Assembly: GCF_002017865.1 (NCBI RefSeq)
Contig: NZ_MTJN01000002.1
Coordinates: 3,162,001 to 3,226,000, forward strand
Direction: 5' to 3'
DNA: 64,000 nucleotides
Source of the DNA: Rhodoferax fermentans
GTDB taxonomy: Bacteria > Pseudomonadota > Gammaproteobacteria > Burkholderiales > Burkholderiaceae_C
Of this stretch, positions 17,021 to 26,737 are shown one piece after another; position 1 is the first letter of the stretch; each line of letters opens with the position of its first letter. A model generated the notes under the pieces. That model saw only the letters and a list, made by a program, of their open reading frames with translations. It was not told the DNA's origin and did no database searches. The position numbers and the translations under genes were made by a program.

Positions 17021-18820
17021 GGATTCACCCAGTGTGGGATGCGGGTGAATCGTTTTGCCGATGTCCACGGCGTCTGCTCCCATCTCGATCGCCAGGGCGA
17101 TTTCGCCAATCATGTCACCGGCGTGGGTGCCGACCATGCCGCCGCCCAGTATCTTGCCGTGGCCGTGGGCTTCGGGGCTGTCGTCAAACAGCAGTTTGGT
17201 GACACCTTCGTCGCGGCCGTTGGCAATGGCGCGGCCAGAGGCTGTCCAGGGGAACAAGCCCTTCTTGACCTTGATACCCTGCGCCTTGGCCTGGTCTTCG
17301 GTCAGGCCAACCCAGGCCACTTCGGGGTCGGTGTAGGCCACGCTGGGGATCACGCGGGCGTTGAAGGCGGCAGCTGCCAGTTCCTTGTTGCCTTGCAATT
17401 CACCGGCAATGACTTCAGCGGCCACATGCGCTTCATGCACCGCTTTGTGTGCCAGCATCGGCTGGCCGACGATGTCACCGATGGCGAAGATGTGCGGCAC
17501 GTTGGTGCGCATCTGGATGTCGACGTTGATGAACCCACGGTCGGTGACAGCCACACCGGCTTTCTCGGCGCTGAGCTTTTTGCCATTCGGCGTGCGGCCC
17601 ACGGCTTGCAGAACCAGGTCGTAGGTTTGTGGCTCGGGCACTTTCACGCCCTCCTCTGCGGGTGCGAAGCTAACCTTGATGCCTTCTGGGGTTGCCTCGG
17701 CAGCGACGGTTTTTGTCTTCAACATGATGTTGTCAAACCGTGGCGCATTCATCTTTTGCCAGATCTTGACCAGGTCACGGTCAGCGCCCTGCATCAGGCC
17801 GTCCAACATTTCAACCACGTCCAGGCGGGCGCCCAGGGTGCTGTAGACGGTACCCATCTCCAGGCCGATGATGCCGCCGCCCAGGATCAACATGCGTTTG
17901 GGCACGTCTTTCAAAGCCAACGCGCCGGTGGAGTCCACCACGCGTGGGTCTTTAGGCATGAAGGGCAGGTGCACGGCCTGGCTGCCTGCGGCGATGATGG
18001 CGTTTTTGAACGCGACCACTTTTTTGCTACCGGTTTTTTCCTGGCCGCTGCCGGTGGTTTCTTCCACTTCGAGGTGGTTGGGGCCGACAAAGTTGCCGTA
18101 ACCGCGAACAATGGTCACCTTGCGCATCTTGGCCATGGCGGCCAGCCCGCCGGTGAGTTTGCCAATGACCTTTTCCTTGTGGCCACGTAACTTGTCGATG
18201 TTGACCACCGGCTTGCCAAACTCCACGCCCAGGTCGCCCAGGTGGCTCACCTCGTCCATCACCGCCGCCACGTGCAGCAGGGCTTTGGACGGGATACAAC
18301 CGACGTTCAGGCAAACGCCACCCAAGGTGGTGTAACGCTCAACCAGAATGACTTTGAGGCCCAAGTCAGCCGCACGGAAGGCTGCCGAGTAGCCACCAGG
18401 GCCACCACCAAGCACCAGCACATCGCAGTCCAGATCGGCGTTGCCCGCAAAATTGGCGGCTGCGGGTGGGTCCACAGATGCTGCAGCTGCTACCGTTTGC
18501 GTAGCTGCTGGCCCTTGTGTTACCTGGGCTACAGGTGGATTGGGCTTGGATTCTGCGACTGGAGCCGGTGCAGCGCCCTCGCCTGCAGCTTCCAGCGTCA
18601 GCAGCAATGAACCCATGGCGACCTTGTCGCCAAGTTTGATCTTGAGTTCTTTCACCACGCCAGCGTGGCTGCTGGGGATTTCCATTGAGGCTTTGTCAGA
18701 CTCGACGGTGATCAGGCTTTGGTCCGCCTTGATGCTGTCGCCGGGTTTGACCAGCAGTTCAATCACGGTGACTTCCGCGAAGTCGCCGATGTCAGGAACA
18801 TGGATGTCAATGAGTGCCAT
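16958..18820 (-). CDS. lpdA: Dihydrolipoyl dehydrogenase with N-terminal lipoyl domain (E3 of pyruvate dehydrogenase)
   Basis: This FAD enzyme reoxidises the dihydrolipoyl groups of E2 with NAD+. At 620 residues it is longer than the common 470-residue form because it begins with a lipoyl domain (lipoylation site in ESDKASMEIP, about residue 43) and an Ala/Pro-rich linker. The FAD-binding GGGPGGYSAA follows near residue 138, then the redox-active disulfide GGVCLNVGCIPSK, an NAD-binding GGGIIGLEMG near 300, and the C-terminal dimer interface with HPHPTLGES, whose first His is the catalytic base. It is the last gene of aceE-aceF-lpdA. Lipoyl-LpdA is known from several betaproteobacteria and Neisseria. 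Confidence 0.95.
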   Translation of the reverse strand: MALIDIHVPDIGDFAEVTVIELLVKPGDSIKADQSLITVESDKASMEIPSSHAGVVKELKIKLGDKVAMGSLLLTLEAAGEGAAPAPVAESKPNPPVAQVTQGPAATQTVAAAASVDPPAAANFAGNADLDCDVLVLGGGPGGYSAAFRAADLGLKVILVERYTTLGGVCLNVGCIPSKALLHVAAVMDEVSHLGDLGVEFGKPVVNIDKLRGHKEKVIGKLTGGLAAMAKMRKVTIVRGYGNFVGPNHLEVEETTGSGQEKTGSKKVVAFKNAIIAAGSQAVHLPFMPKDPRVVDSTGALALKDVPKRMLILGGGIIGLEMGTVYSTLGARLDVVEMLDGLMQGADRDLVKIWQKMNAPRFDNIMLKTKTVAAEATPEGIKVSFAPAEEGVKVPEPQTYDLVLQAVGRTPNGKKLSAEKAGVAVTDRGFINVDIQMRTNVPHIFAIGDIVGQPMLAHKAVHEAHVAAEVIAGELQGNKELAAAAFNARVIPSVAYTDPEVAWVGLTEDQAKAQGIKVKKGLFPWTASGRAIANGRDEGVTKLLFDDSPEAHGHGKILGGGMVGTHAGDMIGEIALAIEMGADAVDIGKTIHPHPTLGESIGMAAEIAHGSCTDVPPARK

Positions 18821-18841
18821 GTTGTTCTTTCTATTTAGTTG

Positions 18842-18879
18842 GGGTCAGAGCACATGTGCTTCGCAAAGTGGTCTGACCC
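18842..18879. repeat. REP-like hairpin between aceF and lpdA
   Basis: GGGTCAGA (18842-18849) and TCTGACCC (18872-18879) form a stem around a loop that contains GTGCTTCGCAAAGTGG. It occupies nearly all of the 65-base gap between aceF and lpdA. It may stabilise or attenuate the transcript within the operon. I recognise the sequence as an intergenic element that recurs in related genomes, but only one copy is seen here. Confidence 0.55.
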
Positions 18880-18885
18880 ACAAAG

Positions 18886-20583
18886 TTATAACAATACGCG
18901 GCGGAAGTCGCCCAGGATCTGGGCCAGATAGACGTTGAAACGCGCGGCAGCGGCGCCGTCGATCACGCGGTGGTCCCAGGTCAAACTCAGCGGCAACATC
19001 AGACGCGGCTGGAAAGCCTTGCCGTCCCAGACCGGCTCCATGGTGGAGCGGCACACGCCCAAAATCGCCACTTCAGGCGCATTGATGATCGGGGTGAAAT
19101 ACCGCCCGCCAATGCCACCCAGTGACGAAATCGTGAAAGTGGCGCCAGACATTTCGGCTGGGCTCAGTTTGCCGTCACGTGCTTTCTTGGCCAGCTCGCT
19201 CATCTCTTGGCTGATCTGGAAGATGCCCTTTTTGTCGGCGTCCTTGATCACCGGCACCATCAGGCCGTTGGGCGTGTCAGCAGCAAAACCGATGTGGTAA
19301 TACTGCTTGTAGACCAGCGCGTCGCCGTCCAGGCTGCTGTTGAAGTCGGGGAATTTCTTGAGCGCGGCCACGCAGGCCTTGATCAAAAACGCCAGCATGG
19401 TGACCTTGACACCACTCTTCTCGTTTTCCTTGTTGGTGGATACGCGGAAGGCTTCCAGGTCGGTGATGTCGGCATCGTCGTGGTTGGTGACAGCCGGGAT
19501 CATGATGGCGTTGCGCAGCAGGTTGGCGCCGCTGATCTTCTTGATACGGCTCATCTCCTTGCGCTCGATCGGGCCAAACTTGGCAAAGTCGACCTTCGGC
19601 CAGGGGATCAGGCCCAGGCCTTCGCCACCACCAGCGGCTGCGGGTTTTGCGGATTGCTGCGCAGCAATCGCAGCGGTTTGCACCGCGCCACTCATGACCG
19701 AGCGGGTGAAGGATTCGATGTCAGCATCGGTGATGCGGCCTTTGAGGCCGGTGCCTTTGACTTCAGCCAGCGGCACACCGAGCTCACGCGCGAACTTGCG
19801 CACGGACGGAGAGGCATGCGGCAGACCCAGCGCCAGGGCGGTCGGGTTGTGCGCGGGCAGCGCAGGTGCTACTGCCACGGCGGCGGGTGATGCTACAGCA
19901 ACAGGAGCTGCTGACGCTTGTGCTGCGGGGGCTGCAGGCACATTTGGCGTTGCAGCCACGGCAGCAGCAGGTGCGGCACCTGCGGCGCTGCCTTGCAAGA
20001 TCAGCAACAGGTCACCGATGTTGACGGTGTCACCGAGCTTGACCTTGAGTTCTTGCACCACACCGGCGGCGCCAGAGGGAATTTCCATCGACGCTTTGTC
20101 CGACTCGACGGTGACCAGGCTTTGCTCGAGCTTGACGCTGTCACCGACTTGGACCATGACCTCGATCACGGTCACGTCCTTGAAGTCGCCAATGTCGGGC
20201 ACGCGCACTTCGACCGGGCCAGCGGCGGCGGCCACCGGTGCAGCCGGTGTTGGGATAGCAGGTGCGGCGGCAGGTGCGACAGAAGCTGCAGCAGCAGGCG
20301 CTTGTTCCACGGGGGCTTGGGGCTGATTTGGTGCAGAAGCCTCACCCGCCACTTCGAGCAGCAGCACCAGCGAGCCTTGTTTGACCTTGTCGCCCAGCGC
20401 CACCTTGAGTTCCTTGACCACACCGGCGTGGCTCGAAGGGATTTCCATGGAGGCCTTGTCGGACTCCACCGTCAGCAGGGATTGGTCAGCGCGCACGGTG
20501 TCGCCAGGTTTGACCAGCAGCTCGATCACGGTGACTTCGTCGAAGTCGCCAATGTCGGGCACTTTGATGTCCAGAATTGCCAT
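18886..20583 (-). CDS. aceF: Dihydrolipoyllysine acetyltransferase (E2 of pyruvate dehydrogenase)
   Basis: The E2 core enzyme transfers acetyl from lipoyl-lysine to CoA. In 565 residues it has two lipoyl domains (lipoylation motif VESDKASMEIP at about residues 40 and 160), each followed by an Ala/Pro-rich swinging linker, then a peripheral subunit-binding domain (SPSVRKFARELGV with VKGTGLKGRIT) and a C-terminal catalytic domain ending with the active-site motif DHRVIDGAAAARF. The first lipoyl domain is almost identical to that of the downstream LpdA, indicating duplication within the operon. It starts 17 bases downstream of the aceE stop, with a ribosome-binding site GGAG upstream. Confidence 0.96.
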   Translation of the reverse strand: MAILDIKVPDIGDFDEVTVIELLVKPGDTVRADQSLLTVESDKASMEIPSSHAGVVKELKVALGDKVKQGSLVLLLEVAGEASAPNQPQAPVEQAPAAAASVAPAAAPAIPTPAAPVAAAAGPVEVRVPDIGDFKDVTVIEVMVQVGDSVKLEQSLVTVESDKASMEIPSGAAGVVQELKVKLGDTVNIGDLLLILQGSAAGAAPAAAVAATPNVPAAPAAQASAAPVAVASPAAVAVAPALPAHNPTALALGLPHASPSVRKFARELGVPLAEVKGTGLKGRITDADIESFTRSVMSGAVQTAAIAAQQSAKPAAAGGGEGLGLIPWPKVDFAKFGPIERKEMSRIKKISGANLLRNAIMIPAVTNHDDADITDLEAFRVSTNKENEKSGVKVTMLAFLIKACVAALKKFPDFNSSLDGDALVYKQYYHIGFAADTPNGLMVPVIKDADKKGIFQISQEMSELAKKARDGKLSPAEMSGATFTISSLGGIGGRYFTPIINAPEVAILGVCRSTMEPVWDGKAFQPRLMLPLSLTWDHRVIDGAAAARFNVYLAQILGDFRRVLL

Positions 20584-20600
20584 GTTGTGTCTCCGCTCGC

Positions 20601-23303
20601 TCAGGCGTAAAGGGGGTTGACTTTGTTGGTATCGATGCCGTATTTGGCGATGGCTTCCACCACCTTGGCGACGGGCACCTTGCCCTCTTCACTCAATGCC
20701 TTGAGCGCCGCCACCACGATGTAGTAGCGGTTGATCTCGAAGTGTTCACGCAGCTTGCTGCGGAAATCGCTGCGGCCAAAACCGTCGGTGCCCAGCACCT
20801 TGTAGGTGCGGCCCTTGGGGATGTAGGGGCGAATCTGCTCGGCATAGGCCTTGATGTAGTCGGTCGACGCCACCACCGGGCCTTCGCTGCCTTGCAGCTG
20901 CTGCGCCACAAAGGACACCACCGGGGTGTCGGCCGGGTGCAGCAGGTTCTGGCGTTCGGCTTCCTGGCCATCACGCGCCAGTTCATTGAAGCTCGGGCAG
21001 CTCCAGACGTCGGCGGTCACGCCCCAGTCCTGGGCCAGTAGTTTTTGCGCGACAAAACTCTCGCGCAGGATGGTGCCCGAGCCGAGCAACTGCACACGCG
21101 GGTTGTTGACACCTTCGACACCAGGTTTGCACAGGTACATGCCCTTGATGATCTGCTCTTCGGTGCCCGGGGTCAGACCCGGCATCGCGTAGTTTTCGTT
21201 GAGCAAAGTCAGGTAGTAGAAGACGTTGTCTTGCTTCTCGACCATGCGTTTGAGGCCATGGTGCAGGATCACACCGACTTCATGCGCAAAGGTCGGGTCG
21301 TAGCTGATGCAGTTCGGAATGGTGCCCGCCAGGATGTGGCTGTGGCCGTCTTCGTGCTGCAGGCCTTCGCCATTTAGCGTGGTGCGCCCGGAGGTGCCAC
21401 CCAACAAGAAGCCGCGCGCTTGCATGTCACCCGCAGCCCAAGCCAAGTCGCCAATGCGCTGGAAGCCGAACATCGAGTAGTACACGTAGAACGGCACCAT
21501 GATGCGGTTGCTGGTGGAGTAGCTGGTGGCTGCGGCAATCCAGCTGCTCATACCGCCGGCTTCGTTGATGCCTTCTTGCAGGATCTGGCCCTTGGTGTCT
21601 TCCTTGTAATACATCACCTGGTCTTTGTCGACCGGGGTGTACTGCTGACCTGCCGGGTTGTAGATACCAATCTGACGGAACAGGCCTTCCATACCAAAGG
21701 TACGAGCCTCATCGACCAAGATCGGCACCACACGCGGGCCCAGCGCCTGGTCACGCAGCAGCTGGGTGAGGAAGCGCACATAGGCTTGGGTCGTCGAAAT
21801 TTCGCGGCCCGGCGCGGTGGGTTCCATCACCGACTTGAAAGTCTCGATGGACGGCACGGTGAAGGACTCATCGGCCTTGGTGCGACGGTGCGGCAGGTAG
21901 CCACCGAGCGCCTGACGGCGCGCGTGCAGGTACTGCATCTCGGGGGTGTCGTCGGCCGGTTTGTAGAACGGCAGGTCAGCCAGCTGGCTGTCGGGAATCG
22001 GGATATTGAAGCGGTCACGGAAGGCACGGATGTCGTCATCACCAAGCTTTTTGGTCTGGTGCACGTTGTTCTTGCCCTCACCGATCTTGCCCATGCCATA
22101 ACCTTTGACGGTCTTGATCAGCAGAACCGAAGGCTGGCCGGTGTGGTTGACGGCCTTGTGGTAAGCCGCGTAGACCTTTTGCGGGTCGTGACCGCCGCGC
22201 TGCAGGCCGAAGATCTCTTCATCACTCATCTTCTCGACCATCTTCGCGGTCTCGGGTGAGCGGCCGAAGAAGTGTTTGCGCACAAACGCGCCGTCGTTGG
22301 CCTTGAAGGCCTGGTAGTCGCCGTCAAGCGTGTCCATCATGACCTTGCGCAGGGCGCCGTCCTTGTCGCGCGCCAGCAGCGGGTCCCAGTTGCCACCCCA
22401 GATCAGCTTGATCACATTCCAGCCCGCACCGCGGAAGGTGCCTTCCAGTTCCTGGATGATCTTGCCGTTGCCACGCACCGGGCCGTCCAGGCGCTGCAGG
22501 TTGCAATTGATGACAAACACCAGGTTGTCGAGTTTTTCACGGGCAGCCAAGCCAATCGCGCCCAGGCTTTCGACCTCGTCCATTTCGCCGTCGCCACAGA
22601 ACACCCAGACCTTGCGCTTGCTGGTGTCGGCAATGCCACGGGCATGCAGGTACTTCAGGAAACGCGCCTGGTAAATCGCCATCAGCGGGCCCAGACCCAT
22701 CGACACCGTGGGGAACTGCCAGAACTCGGGCATCAGCTTCGGATGCGGGTAGCTCGACAAGCCCTTGCCAGCGGTTTCTTGACGGAAATTGAGCAGTTGC
22801 TCTTCGGTCAAGCGACCTTCCAAAAAGGCGCGGGCATACACACCAGGCGCCACGTGGCCCTGGACATACAGGCAGTCACCGCCGTGGTCTTGGCTCTCGG
22901 CATGCCAGAAATGGTTGAAGCCCGCACCAAACAGGCTGGCCAATGAGGCAAAGGAGCCGATGTGGCCACCCAAGTCCCCACCGTCTTCAGGGTGATGGCG
23001 GTTGGCTTTGACCACCATGGCCATGGCGTTCCAGCGCATGTAGGCGCGCAGGCGCTCTTCGATCTCGATGTTGCCCGGGCAGCGTTCTTCCTGGTCGGGC
23101 TCGATGGTGTTGACGTAACCGGTGTTGGCCGAAAACGGCATGTCCAGGCTGTTTTGCCGGGCGTGTTCCAGCAGTTGCTCTAATAGATAGTGCGCGCGCT
23201 CTGGGCCTTCTTTTTCAATAACGGCGCTCAGTGCGTCCATCCACTCGCGGGTTTCCTGGGCATCCGCATCAATGGCGGTATGGTTATCGGGTGCTACTGA
23301 CAT
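20601..23303 (-). CDS. aceE: Pyruvate dehydrogenase E1 component, homodimeric type
   Basis: A thiamin-diphosphate enzyme that decarboxylates pyruvate and acetylates the lipoyl arm of E2. At 900 residues it has the size of the gammaproteobacterial AceE. The ThDP motif begins with GDGEMDE and ends with NCNLQRLDGPV, and DLGGHIGSFAS near residue 100 and HEDGHSH in the C-terminal half are typical. I chose the ATG at 23303 because AGGAG lies seven bases upstream and the product begins like other AceE; the frame extends to 23408 without support. It is the first gene of the PDH operon, divergent from a two-component system, with an inverted repeat in the shared promoter region. Confidence 0.96.
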   Translation of the reverse strand: MSVAPDNHTAIDADAQETREWMDALSAVIEKEGPERAHYLLEQLLEHARQNSLDMPFSANTGYVNTIEPDQEERCPGNIEIEERLRAYMRWNAMAMVVKANRHHPEDGGDLGGHIGSFASLASLFGAGFNHFWHAESQDHGGDCLYVQGHVAPGVYARAFLEGRLTEEQLLNFRQETAGKGLSSYPHPKLMPEFWQFPTVSMGLGPLMAIYQARFLKYLHARGIADTSKRKVWVFCGDGEMDEVESLGAIGLAAREKLDNLVFVINCNLQRLDGPVRGNGKIIQELEGTFRGAGWNVIKLIWGGNWDPLLARDKDGALRKVMMDTLDGDYQAFKANDGAFVRKHFFGRSPETAKMVEKMSDEEIFGLQRGGHDPQKVYAAYHKAVNHTGQPSVLLIKTVKGYGMGKIGEGKNNVHQTKKLGDDDIRAFRDRFNIPIPDSQLADLPFYKPADDTPEMQYLHARRQALGGYLPHRRTKADESFTVPSIETFKSVMEPTAPGREISTTQAYVRFLTQLLRDQALGPRVVPILVDEARTFGMEGLFRQIGIYNPAGQQYTPVDKDQVMYYKEDTKGQILQEGINEAGGMSSWIAAATSYSTSNRIMVPFYVYYSMFGFQRIGDLAWAAGDMQARGFLLGGTSGRTTLNGEGLQHEDGHSHILAGTIPNCISYDPTFAHEVGVILHHGLKRMVEKQDNVFYYLTLLNENYAMPGLTPGTEEQIIKGMYLCKPGVEGVNNPRVQLLGSGTILRESFVAQKLLAQDWGVTADVWSCPSFNELARDGQEAERQNLLHPADTPVVSFVAQQLQGSEGPVVASTDYIKAYAEQIRPYIPKGRTYKVLGTDGFGRSDFRSKLREHFEINRYYIVVAALKALSEEGKVPVAKVVEAIAKYGIDTNKVNPLYA

Positions 23304-23384
23304 GCATGTCTCCTGTGTGGTGGCCGGGAATGGTAGTGGGTTTGGCCATTTTTGTCGCGAGCGGGATTCTAGGGGCATTTCAAA

Positions 23385-23425
23385 ATATTTCAAATTGCGT
23401 AGGGTCAATTCGCATTATGAAATAT
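23385..23425. promoter_or_regulatory. Inverted repeat between aceE and the sensor kinase gene
   Basis: ATATTTCAAATTGCG (23385-23399) and CGCATTATGAAATAT (23411-23425) are inverted copies matching at 13 of 15 positions, with 11 bases between. A further half-site ATTTCAAA precedes them at 23377. The dyad sits in the 160-base divergent region and is a likely operator or control point for aceE, the kinase gene, or both. Confidence 0.55.
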
Positions 23426-23467
23426 GACAAGCAACAACAAGGCCTCAAGCCGCCTACACTTCAAGCC

Positions 23468-26023
23468 ATGTCTCTGCCCCTTTCCTCGCCTGCCGACAGC
23501 CCGGATACGCTCAACCCACGCGCCAGATTGCGCCGCTGGTGGAAGGGTCAAACGGCCCACCGCCAGGACCGGCTGGCCATGCTGGCACCGCTGGCGGCGG
23601 TGCTGCTGTTTCTGGCCGCCATCCTGTCGGCGTTTGCCTACCTGCGTTTTGAAGAAATCGCGCGCGAGCGCGAGGCCATCCACCGCGATGTCGAGTACTC
23701 CCAGCAGCGGGTACGCCTGCGCCTGCTCGAGCAGCAGGAGCAGCTGATGCGTTTCGCCCGCGAAATGGCCGGGCGCGAGGTCTCAGAGGACAGTTTTCTC
23801 AGCCGTGCAGAAGCCTTCAGCAACCAGTTTCCAGAGATCCAAAGCATGACCTGGATGGACGACGGCTTTCGGGAACGTGGCAGTTTTGACGCCAGCGGTG
23901 TGCTGGCGCGCTCCTCCAAACAAAGCGCCCAGATCCGCCGCCGGGTGGAGGAAACCGTGCAGAACTACCTGCTGGTGCGCGACGTGTTGTTGCCGGTGTA
24001 TTCCACCCCGCGCAAGCAGGACAACGGCCCCACCCTGGTGCAATTGCACCTGCCCCTGATCGACAAAACCCGCTTCAAGGGCGACCTGATCGTGACCTAC
24101 TCGGTCGATGCGATCTTCCGCTACGGTGTGCCGTCCGAGGTCACCTCCAAATACGCCATCGCTTTTCTGGACGCCGACAGCAAGGTTCTGGCAGGCACCA
24201 GCCTGGTCGAGAAAACCCTTACCCGCAGCATCTTGCCCTGGGCCAATCCGGTCAACGCTTACCAGCTGCCGGTGTCACCCATCGGCAATGGGTTGTCGCT
24301 GCGTGGCCAGGCCTACCGCACCTCGCTGGGAGTGATCGGCAGTGGCCTGTTTTGGCTGGTGATGGTGCTCAGTGCGGTGACGGCCTGGCTGCTGCTGGCC
24401 AATTGGCGCCACACCCGAAGGCGCATCCAGGCGCAAGAGGCACTGATCCGCGAAACCGCTTTTCGCCGGGCCATGGAGAACTCGATGCTCACCGGCATGC
24501 GCGCGCTCGATATGCACGGGCGCATCACCTATGTGAACACCGCTTTTTGCCAGATGACAGGCTGGAGCGAGGCGGAACTGGTGAACCAGACCGCGCCCTT
24601 CCCCTATTGGCCTGAGAGTGACCACGAAGCGCTGCGGGCCAGGCTGCGCGAGGAACTCGCTGGCCTGATCCAGCCCAGCGGTATCCAGTTCCGGGTCAAA
24701 CGCAAAAACGGTGAGATCTTTGAGGCGCACCTGTATGTCTCGCCGCTGATTGATGCCTTTGGCCAGCAAACCGGCTGGATGACCTCGATGACCGACATCA
24801 CCGAGCCGACCCGGGTGCGTGAACAACTCGCCGCCTCGCACGAGCGTTTCACCGCCGTGCTTGAAGCGTTGGATGCGTCCATTTCGGTGGCGCCGCTGGG
24901 CAGCCACGAGCTGCTGTTTGCCAACAAGTTGTACCGCCTGTGGTTTGGCACCGAGGCTCAGGGACACCTGCAACTGGTGGCCGAGGCCGGTGTACCAGCG
25001 CTGAACCACAGTGACGAGGCGCAGGACATGGTGGACGCCTTTGCCGGTCTGCCCACCAGCCAGCTCTCTGACAAGGAGGCTGAGAGCGCCGAGGTGTATC
25101 TGGGCAGCCTGGGCCGCTGGCTGGAGGTGCGCACCCGCTACCTGAGCTGGGTGGATGGTCGCCTGGCGCAGATGGTGATTGCCACCGACATCACCGCACG
25201 CCGTATGGCCGAAGAGCAGGCCGAGATCCAGGCCGAACGCGCCCAGGCGTCGAGTCGTTTGATCACCATGGGCGAGATGGCCTCCAGCGTGGCGCATGAA
25301 CTCAACCAGCCACTCACCGCGATCAACAACTACTGCAACGGCATGCTCTCGCGCATCAAAGGCAACCAGATCACCCAAAACGAGCTGCTCGGCGCGTTGG
25401 AGAAAACCGGTCGCCAGGCGCACCGGGCCGGGCAGATCATCCAGCGCATCCGCTCGTTTGTGCGGCGCAGTGAGCCCAACCGCAGCATTGCCAATGTGAG
25501 CACCCTGGTGTCCGAAGCGGTGGAACTGGCCGAAATCGAGCTGCGTCGGCGCAACGTCAAGCTCAACCAGTACGTCGCCCCCAACCTGCCCAACATCCTG
25601 GTGGACCCGATCCTGATCGAACAGGTGCTGCTGAACCTGCTGAAAAACGCCGCCGAATCCATCGACACCGCCCAGAAGCCCACCGCACAGCGTCTGGTGA
25701 AACTACGGGTGGCCACGACCTGGGTCGATGACAAGTCGGTGGTCGAGTTCAAGGTGTCCGACTCGGGCCAGGGCATTGCGCCGGAAGTCATGGCGCGGCT
25801 GTACGAGGCCTTCTACTCGACCAAGCCCGAAGGCATGGGCATTGGCCTGTCTTTGTGCCGCTCAATTGTTGAATCCCATCTGGGCAGAATGAAAGCGGAG
25901 AACCTCTACAATGGCGAGGCTGTCGTTGGTTGCTGTTTCACGTTCTGGATACCCAACCCGGACCCCCTCTCAGCGCCGCCCGCGAAGCGTTCTGAACAAC
26001 CAGGATTTCAGGTACCGTCATGA
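23468..26023 (+). CDS. Membrane PAS-domain sensor histidine kinase (FixL-like core)
   Basis: An 851-residue kinase. One membrane helix lies near residues 35-60 and another near 285-310, enclosing a roughly 225-residue periplasmic sensor. Two PAS domains follow (first with RITYVNTAFCQMTGWSEAEL). The HisKA box SVAHELNQPLTA has the phosphoacceptor at His610. The HATPase has the N box NLLKNAAES and the G boxes DSGQGIAPE and GMGIGLSLCRSIV. The overlapping downstream gene is its FixJ-type regulator. The start is uncertain: an ATG at 23417 lies inside the divergent inverted repeat, so I prefer the ATG at 23468, although it lacks a clear Shine-Dalgarno sequence. The position opposite aceE suggests a role linked to carbon or pyruvate metabolism, which is inference. 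Confidence 0.85.
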   Translation: MSLPLSSPADSPDTLNPRARLRRWWKGQTAHRQDRLAMLAPLAAVLLFLAAILSAFAYLRFEEIAREREAIHRDVEYSQQRVRLRLLEQQEQLMRFAREMAGREVSEDSFLSRAEAFSNQFPEIQSMTWMDDGFRERGSFDASGVLARSSKQSAQIRRRVEETVQNYLLVRDVLLPVYSTPRKQDNGPTLVQLHLPLIDKTRFKGDLIVTYSVDAIFRYGVPSEVTSKYAIAFLDADSKVLAGTSLVEKTLTRSILPWANPVNAYQLPVSPIGNGLSLRGQAYRTSLGVIGSGLFWLVMVLSAVTAWLLLANWRHTRRRIQAQEALIRETAFRRAMENSMLTGMRALDMHGRITYVNTAFCQMTGWSEAELVNQTAPFPYWPESDHEALRARLREELAGLIQPSGIQFRVKRKNGEIFEAHLYVSPLIDAFGQQTGWMTSMTDITEPTRVREQLAASHERFTAVLEALDASISVAPLGSHELLFANKLYRLWFGTEAQGHLQLVAEAGVPALNHSDEAQDMVDAFAGLPTSQLSDKEAESAEVYLGSLGRWLEVRTRYLSWVDGRLAQMVIATDITARRMAEEQAEIQAERAQASSRLITMGEMASSVAHELNQPLTAINNYCNGMLSRIKGNQITQNELLGALEKTGRQAHRAGQIIQRIRSFVRRSEPNRSIANVSTLVSEAVELAEIELRRRNVKLNQYVAPNLPNILVDPILIEQVLLNLLKNAAESIDTAQKPTAQRLVKLRVATTWVDDKSVVEFKVSDSGQGIAPEVMARLYEAFYSTKPEGMGIGLSLCRSIVESHLGRMKAENLYNGEAVVGCCFTFWIPNPDPLSAPPAKRSEQPGFQVPS

Positions 26024-26646
26024 GTTTGATCCCCAAAAAAGGCACCGTGTATGTCGTTGATGACGATGAAGCCGTGCGAGATTCCTTGCAGTGGATGTTG
26101 GAGGGCAAAGATTACCGGGTCAGGTGTTTCGACTCCGCCGAATCCTTCTTGAGCCGCTACGACCCGCGCGAAGTGGCCTGCCTGATCATCGACATCCGTA
26201 TGCCGGGCATGACCGGCCTGGAACTGCAGTCCCGTCTGATGGAAGCCCATTCCCCCCTGCCCCTGTCTTTCATCACCGGCCACGGTGATGTGCCGATGGC
26301 GGTGGACACCATGAAAAAGGGCGCAATGGACTTCATCCAGAAGCCATTCCAGGAAGAACAACTGGTGCCGCTGGTGGAGCGCATGCTGGAGCAGGCCAAA
26401 GGGGCTTTTGCCGAATACCAAAGCACCGCCGCCCGCGACGCCCTGATGGCACGCCTGACCCTGCGCGAATCCCAGGTGCTGGAACGCATTGTGGCGGGCC
26501 GTTTAAATAAGCAGATCGCCGACGACCTGGGCATCAGCATCAAGACGGTGGAGGCGCACCGCGCCAACATCATGGAAAAGCTCAACGCCAACACCGTGGC
26601 CGACCTGCTGAAAGTGGCCCTGGGACCCAATGCGGTCAAAGCCTGA
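26020..26646 (+). CDS. FixJ/NarL-type response regulator
   Basis: A 208-residue regulator with an N-terminal receiver (VVDDDEAV at 12-19, phosphoacceptor Asp58 in IIDIRMPGMTG, Lys in FIQKPFQEEQL near 109) and a C-terminal LuxR-type helix-turn-helix (LTLRESQVLERIVAG and NKQIADDLGISIKTVEAHR). The ATG overlaps the kinase stop as ATGA, so the pair is translationally coupled. It is a strong candidate to bind the inverted repeat between aceE and the kinase gene. A terminator follows 45 bases after the stop. Confidence 0.9.
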   Translation: MSLIPKKGTVYVVDDDEAVRDSLQWMLEGKDYRVRCFDSAESFLSRYDPREVACLIIDIRMPGMTGLELQSRLMEAHSPLPLSFITGHGDVPMAVDTMKKGAMDFIQKPFQEEQLVPLVERMLEQAKGAFAEYQSTAARDALMARLTLRESQVLERIVAGRLNKQIADDLGISIKTVEAHRANIMEKLNANTVADLLKVALGPNAVKA

Positions 26647-26667
26647 GCCAAAACCTGCTTCTTTTGC

Positions 26668-26723
26668 GCTATTTTTAGAATAGCTATCAACGCCCGCCCC
26701 GTAAGGATTAGCGGGCTTTTTTT
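26668..26723 (+). terminator. Terminator after the response regulator, within a dispersed repeat copy
   Basis: GCCCGC (26692-26697) pairs with GCGGGC (26711-26716) and is followed by seven T. The preceding bases (TAGCTATCAA, 26681-26690) belong to the dispersed family described below, so the repeat appears to provide the terminator. Confidence 0.75.
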
Positions 26724-26737
26724 ATGATGGATTTGCG

